Assembly: GCF_045679555.1 (NCBI RefSeq)
Contig: NC_092087.1
Location: 22,468,925 to 22,532,924, forward strand
From: Salvelinus alpinus
Taxonomy: Eukaryota > Chordata > Actinopteri > Salmoniformes > Salmonidae
Direction of reading: 5' to 3'
Length of the DNA: 64,000 nt
Under the pieces are notes generated by a model. That model was not told the DNA's origin and did not search any database. It was given only the letters and a program-made list of their open reading frames with translations. Positions 57,436-64,000 of the stretch are shown here, piece after piece (position 1 is the first letter of the stretch; each line of letters starts with the position of its first letter). A program made the position numbers and the translations under genes.

Positions 57436-60400
57436 ATGGCCAGCAAGAGGAAGTCAACAGTGCCCTGTATGATCACATCCAAAAGCAAACACATGCGTGA
57501 GGAGATCATACTTGGCTGCCTTCCTGAGCTCCTACCCACAATCCCAGAGGACAGCATCCTCAGTATATCTGGAGAAGACAGAGGCCATTTCTCCCATGAT
57601 TCCTCCAGACCTGAAAGGGGCGACAAATGGCAGAAAGGTAGCACATACAGCTGCCCACCCTGCCGCTTTGAGTCCAGAGAGCTGAACTACTTTTTGGACC
57701 ACCTGCACAACTGCCACATAGACTTCAGGGCCCAACCCAGCTTCTCCTGCCTGAACTGTGGCGTGTCAGTGGTCAGGTTTGAGGCCCTGGCTCTGCACAA
57801 TGCTAAAGCCCACCCTGGGGTGTCAGGGGGCTCTGTCTACGCTTCCCTGCATGTCAGGAAGAGAGATGGTGCGACCACCGTAGAGCAGAGCCTGTTCACG
57901 ACCAATGGGGAGGACTCGCGCGAGACTGCAATCTTCCTCACTAAAACACCTATAGTGAGGGTGATGAAGGCCAAGGGAGAGCACAAGAAGATTGTGGTCT
58001 CCCACACAGTGGAGGTGCGGAGGATAGACACTGGGAAGAAAATGGAGCGGACAGACCCCACCATGTTGACGAATGTGCCTGAACTACAAAATGGGTCTCT
58101 CAGTGGGACCGGTGGTGCTGCTATGTTGAGAAACCCTGTCACTCATGTGATAACAACAGTGCCCAATCAAACCTATCACCAGCACAGCTCTCCCACCTTC
58201 TCCTCCTCGGATTCCAGCAAAAACCTTCCAAAGGTGATGATTCCCCTGAGCAGCATCCCCACTTATGATGCTGCCATGGACACCAGTAGCTTTCTCAAGA
58301 CTTCCTTTGGTAAGTTCCCCTACCCGACCAAAGCTGAGCTCTGCTACCTGACTGTGGTCTCTGATTGGCCAGAGGAGCAGATCAAACTGTGGTTCACTGC
58401 CCAGAGACTCAAACAGGGGATCAGCTGGTCCCCCGAGGAGATAGAGGAGGCCAGGAGGAAGATGTTCAACACGGTCTTCCAAGGAGCAGCACCCCAAAAA
58501 CAGCCCCCCAAGCAACGGCACACAAATCACATTGTGACCCATCACACTGTCCATGCCCAGCCTGCTCCAGTGGGCCCCAGCCACCAGGCTGCCAAGGTGA
58601 CCCATGGCAGTGTAGTGAGCAGGCATACTGGAGTCATATCCACTTCGGCTAGCATGTCAGCCGCTGGTCACCCGGTCACCACTAGGGTCTCTTATGCTAC
58701 CCCAACCATGATCCCCCCAAAATATCAGACTGTAGTCAGCAGAACAACACAGGTAGTGGCCAGGAACACTATCCCCACTACTGTGGCCAGCCAGGAGTCT
58801 GACAAGACTGTTGCTCTGAGGCTGGGCAACAGTTGTGTCATTAGCACCAGCGGCAGAAGCAGCAGTAACAGTAGTAGTTGCAGTAGCAGCAGCAGTAACA
58901 GTAGTAGTTGCAGTAGTAGCAGCAGCATCAGTAGTAACTCCTCCATCAGTAGTAACAGCAGGGACCATGGCACTAGGAAACCAATGAACAACATCAGTTC
59001 CAGCAACAGCATTGTCAGTTGCTCCTCCAACATTGGCAACAAAGATGACTGTAGCACTGACAGCCATGACAAACCAAACAATCAAAGCAGCAGACATATT
59101 AGCATTGCATCTGTCTTGGAAGGCTTCAGCAACAGCAGCAACAAAGGTAAAGTGATCATGAGTAACACCAGCAAATCTAACGTTATCGCCTATAACATTC
59201 ATAGCAATGGCAACACAGCTAACCAGGATCAGTACACATCAACAAAGAACGATGATGACAGTAACAACAACAATATCCACAAGTCCAACAATGGCAATTT
59301 TAGCAGTGGCTACTCCAGCACTAGAAATAATGATAGTGTCAACAACCTGAACCTTGCCAGCAAAGCCCAAATTGAAAACACCAGCATCAGTGTCATTACC
59401 AAAAGCAGCAGTAGCAGCAACAGCATATCTATCATTAAGGATGGCAAATGCATCAAGGAGGTTCCTATGAAAGCTATATCAGTCTTGCGGCAGCTTATCA
59501 AAGAGGAAGACCATTTTGGGGACGACAGAACCTGCCCTGAACTAAAAGTTGACCCCATCAAGATCAACCTGCAGAGGCTCATGGTGAGCGATCCAGCTGC
59601 CAAACCTGGTTCAGAGGCCTTCCCTCCAGAGCTCAAGTCTGAGACACATGTCTCAGACCTGTCACACCCATCCAAGAAAAGCCCCCAGCAGGTACACCTT
59701 TTGAGGCTGGCATTCACCAGCACACGGTGGCCCAGCAGCCAGCAGTATGAGGAGCTGAGTATCATGACGGGCCTGCCAAATCCAGAGGTGGTCCGCTGGT
59801 TCAGCGACAGCCGCTACATCCACCAGAATGGCCAACTGAAATGGCTGGAGGGCTACCAGTGCCTACCTGTAGAGGGAGAGGAGGGAAAGGGCCACAGAGA
59901 CTCTGAAGCACTGATCAATCCCCAGGAGGTTAATAGGAAACTAGTGGAGCAGGAGGTGAACAAGCAGCTTAATGAAGGACCTAAGGAGCTCCACTCAGGG
60001 CAGCTGGGATTCTGGTGGGGCGCAGACACACAGAAGCCACTGCTGAGTCCAACAGAGCCAGAGGAGACTGGGGAGAGAGGGAGAGCTGTGGAGACAGAAG
60101 GACTACATGGTCACTGGGCAGAGAGGGAGGATGACCACCCTCAGCCGGTTAGCAGCCAGGCCTTTGGGGAGAAGCAGGCAGAGGCCAGGTGAGTTCTATC
60201 AGTTACCGTTGTCTACTGAAAATGACTCAATCTGTGATCACCCCATACCTTCATGGAATGTATATGTTAGGTCAGTTGTTTACTTGTCAGACTCTTTGAG
60301 ACTGATGATGATTTTTCAAAAGTTAATATTGCTCCTTGGCCATAACAGAATGTCAAACACTATACTGTTGATTTCTACAGTAGCTATATATTGTTCTGAA

Positions 60401-60854
60401 ACTGGATATGATTTATTTAGGGCTTTGTAAACTGTGAAAATTAAGTTAAAGAAATAAATGTCAGTTATGTGTTTGTAGTTGTTACTGTGATTTCTGAAGA
60501 ACAAAATAAACCCGGGGAGGGAGTGTGGGTACTCATACAGAGTGGCTTTAACAGACAATCAAAGGTCTGTGTATTAAGAAGCTATTTTTAGAAGAGTTGG
60601 AGTCTGGGTCATTGAATTATAGATTAAGAGAGAGTGCTAATATATGTGAATAAATCATGAAAATTGTATTTTATGAGTTGGCTGTTACATAACTTAGTCT
60701 CTGATTTCCTACCACCTGTTAACGGTGCTGATTCTAAAGACACTTAATGACATGTATTCATGGGAAATGTAATTTAATCAGAACAATATTGTACTAATGC
60801 GTGTGTGCGCGTGTTTTCAGGGATCGTCTGAGGATAGAGCTGCTTGAAGTCTGA
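57436..60854 (+). CDS. zhx3: ZHX3, zinc fingers and homeoboxes transcriptional regulator
   Basis: Coding exons 57436-60188 and 60821-60854 give 928 residues (human ZHX3 956). An untranslated start of the first exon follows an acceptor at 57222. ZHX proteins are nuclear repressors that dimerise and bind NF-YA. The start MASKRKST-PCMI matches human ZHX3. Two C2H2 fingers: C73-C76-H89-H94 and C105-C108-H121-H126. Homeodomain 1 (about 287-346) and its lead-in (KVMIPLSSIPTY, FPYPTKAELCYLTVV, IKLWFTAQRLKQGISWSP) are almost human-like. Residues 465-670 are Ser/Asn-rich low complexity where human has homeodomains 2 and 3. Homeodomain 4 (about 745-800, GLPNPEVVRWFSDSRY) is kept, and homeodomain 5 is not recognisable. 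The first coding exon ends EA-R at AG/GTGAGT; the TGA that would end an unspliced frame is inside this donor. The acceptor TTTTCAG at 60820 adds DRLRIELLEV and a stop. Confidence 0.93.
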
Positions 60855-62232
60855 TGGAGTGGCCCAAACGTACTAGGGGTAAAGGATGGGTTGGCTGTCC
60901 GGCTTTACAGATGGCCATGGTCTGGTGTGTTCATTATGACAGCAGATGTGATTGTTGCTGGACCGTTGGACTGTAACTGTGAATACCCCCCCCCCCTCCC
61001 CCTTATACCATCACTTCCTGCCATCCTCTAAAGAAAGAACTTCTCACCATTGAGTCCTGTGATGTTCAAGCCTTTCTTCATGCTTCTTTGTGGTCATGTG
61101 GGGAATAGGAAGATGCATGTAGAGGGCGGTGAAACTGAGACAGAAAGGAGGCGCACACTGACTGGACAATTGACTTGAGTGAGGGAAGATGGGAGAGGGA
61201 TAATGAGATGTACAGTATATGATTCAAACTGCACTATAGAGGGGTTTTGTTGACTGGACAAAATGACAAGTGTCTAGGAGATGTTGTTGTTGGCTTTGTG
61301 ATATTTTTTACTTTTTTAGCAACCAGTACTTCACTGCCTTGAATTTTTCTTTTCTCTGTAAAACATTTTTTTTCTCCAATTCTTACTCTTCTTCTATAAT
61401 CACTGTAAGTCCAGAAGCAATTGAGCCTTTAGTTTTATTTAGCTCTGTATAAATGTTGGTGATGACTTAACAGTTCAGCTATACGCAACAGACAATACAA
61501 TGCACTAGCAGACAGCAATGCTAAAACCACACTGCCCCAGAGTAAAGATATTTGGCAGAGAGCTGACAGAATCAATACACTGCCCTGGCTTCATCTGCAA
61601 ACCCAAACATAAAAGAAGCCTGTCACGCAAACGTTGCCTTACTCAGTCTGTCCATGCATTTATATGACTGGTCTGCCCATCACTTATAGCTTTCCAGCTG
61701 CTGTGATGTTGAGATCAAAACAAGGTGCCAGTGTATTAGTCACTCCTGTGATGGTCTATATCTAGGAATAAAAAAATATGCTGCTTCTGTATTCTTGGAA
61801 AAGCTTAACATTCAGCTGTAATAATATGAAATATCATTACTGGCAAATGTTATAAAATAAAGGTAAATTTGATCAAATGCCCTTGAGTACACAGAGGTAG
61901 GTCTTGTGCTAGCTAGAGAGCCAAATGAAGAGATCTTTTCACTCTACTGAATTTTCATATAAACGTAGTCACTACATGAATCCTACAAAGCTGCATCCCT
62001 GATAGCTGCTAAATAGAGAAAAACGGTGCTATACCATCCAAATTGGAGGTGATCTCCTACCAGCAGTGTATGCACTTGTGTTGAATGTTAACAATTTATT
62101 TTGGTTAGAAAAATAAAGATGAAAAGAAATCTGGACTTACGGTGTTATGATCACTTTAACTTTTATGAAATAGTTTGATCAAAAAGCACTGTTGTATCAT
62201 CCTTTCTACACTTTGAATCTTTACTGAATAAA
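60855..62232 (+). other. Presumed zhx3 3' UTR
   Basis: No coding region. AATAAA hexamers at 62112-62117 and 62227-62232 are plausible polyadenylation signals; a C-run lies at about 60970. An AATAAA at about 60452 inside the last intron could serve an intron-retained short form. Confidence 0.45.
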
Positions 62233-62354
62233 TACTCAGAGAAAGTTTACTTGTTTTTATTGCCACATTAAAAGCTATCACACCTGTAGAATGATTATAG
62301 TACATGACATTTGCTAATGAATTCAAGATGCCATTGGATATTTATATCCCAATT

Positions 62355-62412
62355 TGTAAGTCGCTCTGGATAAGAGCGTCTGCTAAATGACTTAAATGTA
62401 AATGTAAATGTA
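62355..62412 (+). repeat. SINE tail fragment (V-SINE-like core)
   Basis: AAGTCGCTCTGGATAAGAGC and TCTGCTAAATGACTTAAATG, followed by (TAAATG)n: the 3' end of the SINE type seen at 23516-23820, without its head. Confidence 0.8.
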
Positions 62413-63041
62413 TATGGGTGTATTAATTTACATAAATTGCATTGAAGAATTGGCAGGTTATTTTATAAACACAGGTAGTGCCATCTACTGGTAGAGGACA
62501 AGTTGATGCACTGTTCTCTCTGTTAAGAACTACATGCCAACAAGAACAATCAATTGGTTAGGGAAATTGAGCTCTTGCTGCCATGGCAGCAGAAGTCTAT
62601 AATCATTATTTCCAGTGTACTGTATTTGGCAAGTTGTAATCAGAGCCATACAAAAATGTATTGTGTAGGCCTATGTCAATATGAACAGCTCAATCTTGGG
62701 ACTCCGAATCTAAGGCCTGATCACTAGCTACTTTTGAAATGGCATTTCACTGGTCCTTTGAATGATTTTCCATACTTAAGTCTAGGGACATGAAAGAATG
62801 CATAATAATGGGTTTAAAGATGTAAGACATTTTAGATACCTTTGTTACAATAGAGGATATCCAAAATCTGCAGATGTTTGCCTTACTGATGATATTTATT
62901 GAACAATACTGAAAACATTATGCATATCAGTCCAATCAGCCTCAGTTATTGCTCATGTTGAATGGATCCCAGCACAGAAACATGCCCTTAAGTGCAAATG
63001 GACCATCTTGGAAGTCTGCACTCACGTTATACTTAAGCAAT

Positions 63042-63180
63042 AAGGCACCTCGGAGGTTTGTGGTATATGACTAATATACCACGGCTAAGGGCTGTTCTCA
63101 GCACGACGCAACACACAGTGCCTGGATATAGCCCTTAGCCGTGGTATATTGGCCATATACCACAAACCTCCGAGGTGCCA
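63042..63180. repeat. Fold-back MITE with near-perfect arms
   Basis: The 26 bases at 63044-63069 are a perfect inverted repeat of 63154-63179 (GGCACCTCGGAGG... ends). Pairing continues inward through ATATACCACGGCTAAGGGCT against AGCCCTTAGCCGTGGTATAT, giving arms of about 50 bases. A related fragment (GATATACCACGGCTGTCAGC) follows at 63254-63273. Confidence 0.9.
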
Positions 63181-63273
63181 TAATGCCATTATAAACTGGT
63201 TACCAACGTTATTAGAGCAGTAAGAAAAAAAGTCATACCCATGTTATACGGTCTGATATACCACGGCTGTCAG

Positions 63274-64000
63274 CCAATCAGCATTCAGTGCTCAAACCAT
63301 CGTTTATAATAAATCTTACGTAGAGCACTTGTACGGGCCTTGACGTCTGCACTCAACTGGTCTCGTTCACCCTGCACACAGCAGTCTGTCAGAGGCACAA
63401 TTTGATAGCTTCATCTTTTCATTAAAAATAAAAGATGTCAAGGGTTGATAAAGAGATCCAAGGTGTTAAAGAATTCCAAACATGAGAGCCAGGCCTGTGC
63501 CAAACCCTGCTTAATCCCTCATAGCGACTGGTCTAAAATCAACAGGCAGTGGTGCTTCCTGGGTTCTGTTCTCAGGAAAGATTGAGCTGGTTATTACACT
63601 GGGTTTTGGGAACACAGGAACCCTCCTGAAACATAACCACAGAACACATTCAAGAGAAATGTCGAAAAGTGACTAAGCAGGCTGAACATACCAGTGACGG
63701 ATCCAACTTCTGTGGAGGAAGTTTGACAAGAAAAAAAAAAACTATCCACTTGGTGCAAGGCCTATCAGTCAAGTGCAGCAATAACACAAAATAGACCAAG
63801 TGTGGAGTTGAGGGGTTTTATTCATTTTCAACCTACAATGAGCATAAAACAAGAACATGATTGGAGGCTATGACAGAAGAGGTTGAAAAACACTAGTGAG
63901 TGGAATAAAATTCACATTGAAACTCCTGTTAATGTTCTTCATCCTCAGTCTTTAACACAATTTAAGAAATAACTGCCTAAACTGTAACAGATTGGTATTT
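63274..64000. other. No gene recognised at the right edge
   Basis: AT-rich sequence with only short frames; window ends here. Confidence 0.5.

Noticed and set aside
58084-59202. Minus-strand frames of 118-181 codons opposite zhx3
   Set aside because: Antisense shadows of the zhx3 coding exon; the Leu/Thr-rich text is the complement of the AGC/AAC-rich low-complexity region.

Overview
The window looks like a piece of a salmonid fish nuclear genome (trout, salmon or char type). The evidence is the mix of Tc1/mariner transposons, tRNA-headed SINEs whose tails resemble salmonid SINEs, L2/CR1/Rex-type LINE fragments, fold-back MITEs and long CA/GT microsatellites. These surround vertebrate genes that have introns and canonical splice sites. 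Species and chromosome cannot be read from the sequence. Family calls for repeats rest on remembered salmonid repeats, not on a database search.

Four host loci can be supported. At the left edge (996-1991, minus) are three exon remnants of a DEPTOR-like DEP-domain gene with a stop codon and frameshifts, so it is an unprocessed pseudogene. At 3968-4954 (plus) is the single-exon large-Maf transcription factor mafb. At 37927-42426 (minus) is a complete four-exon fam83d, 595 codons once spliced. Starting near 44.1 kb and coding at 57436-60854 (plus) is zhx3, with one large coding exon and a 34-base terminal coding exon, 928 codons in all. fam83d and zhx3 are divergent neighbours about 1.7 kb apart at their presumed promoters. 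MAFB, FAM83D and ZHX3 all lie on human 20q, while MAFA, FAM83A, ZHX1, ZHX2 and DEPTOR lie on human 8q24. The DEPTOR-like fossil beside mafb therefore fits as the fourth member of an old duplicated chromosome segment.

The rest is gene-poor. 5.7-37.9 kb is a gene desert downstream of mafb. It holds a complex repeat block (6.6-14.6 kb) invaded by a 3.07 kb LTR retroelement with matching LTRs and a 5-base target duplication. The internal part of that element is mostly a 27-base minisatellite. Further on are a 5'-truncated LINE (19.7-21.2 kb), a stack of nested transposons (22.5-26.4 kb), another LINE (34-35 kb) and several MITEs. The zhx3 intron (44.3-57.2 kb) holds a SINE, a MITE, a nearly intact Tc1 transposase element (52135-53634) and a 2.9 kb L2-like LINE. 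Squeezed between Tc1-flanking repeat and LINE is a 54-base patch copied from two separate places in the zhx3 coding exon.

No RNA genes, CRISPR arrays or bacterial features were seen. All identities come from reading translations and comparing them with remembered family sequences; percent identities and counts are hand estimates.
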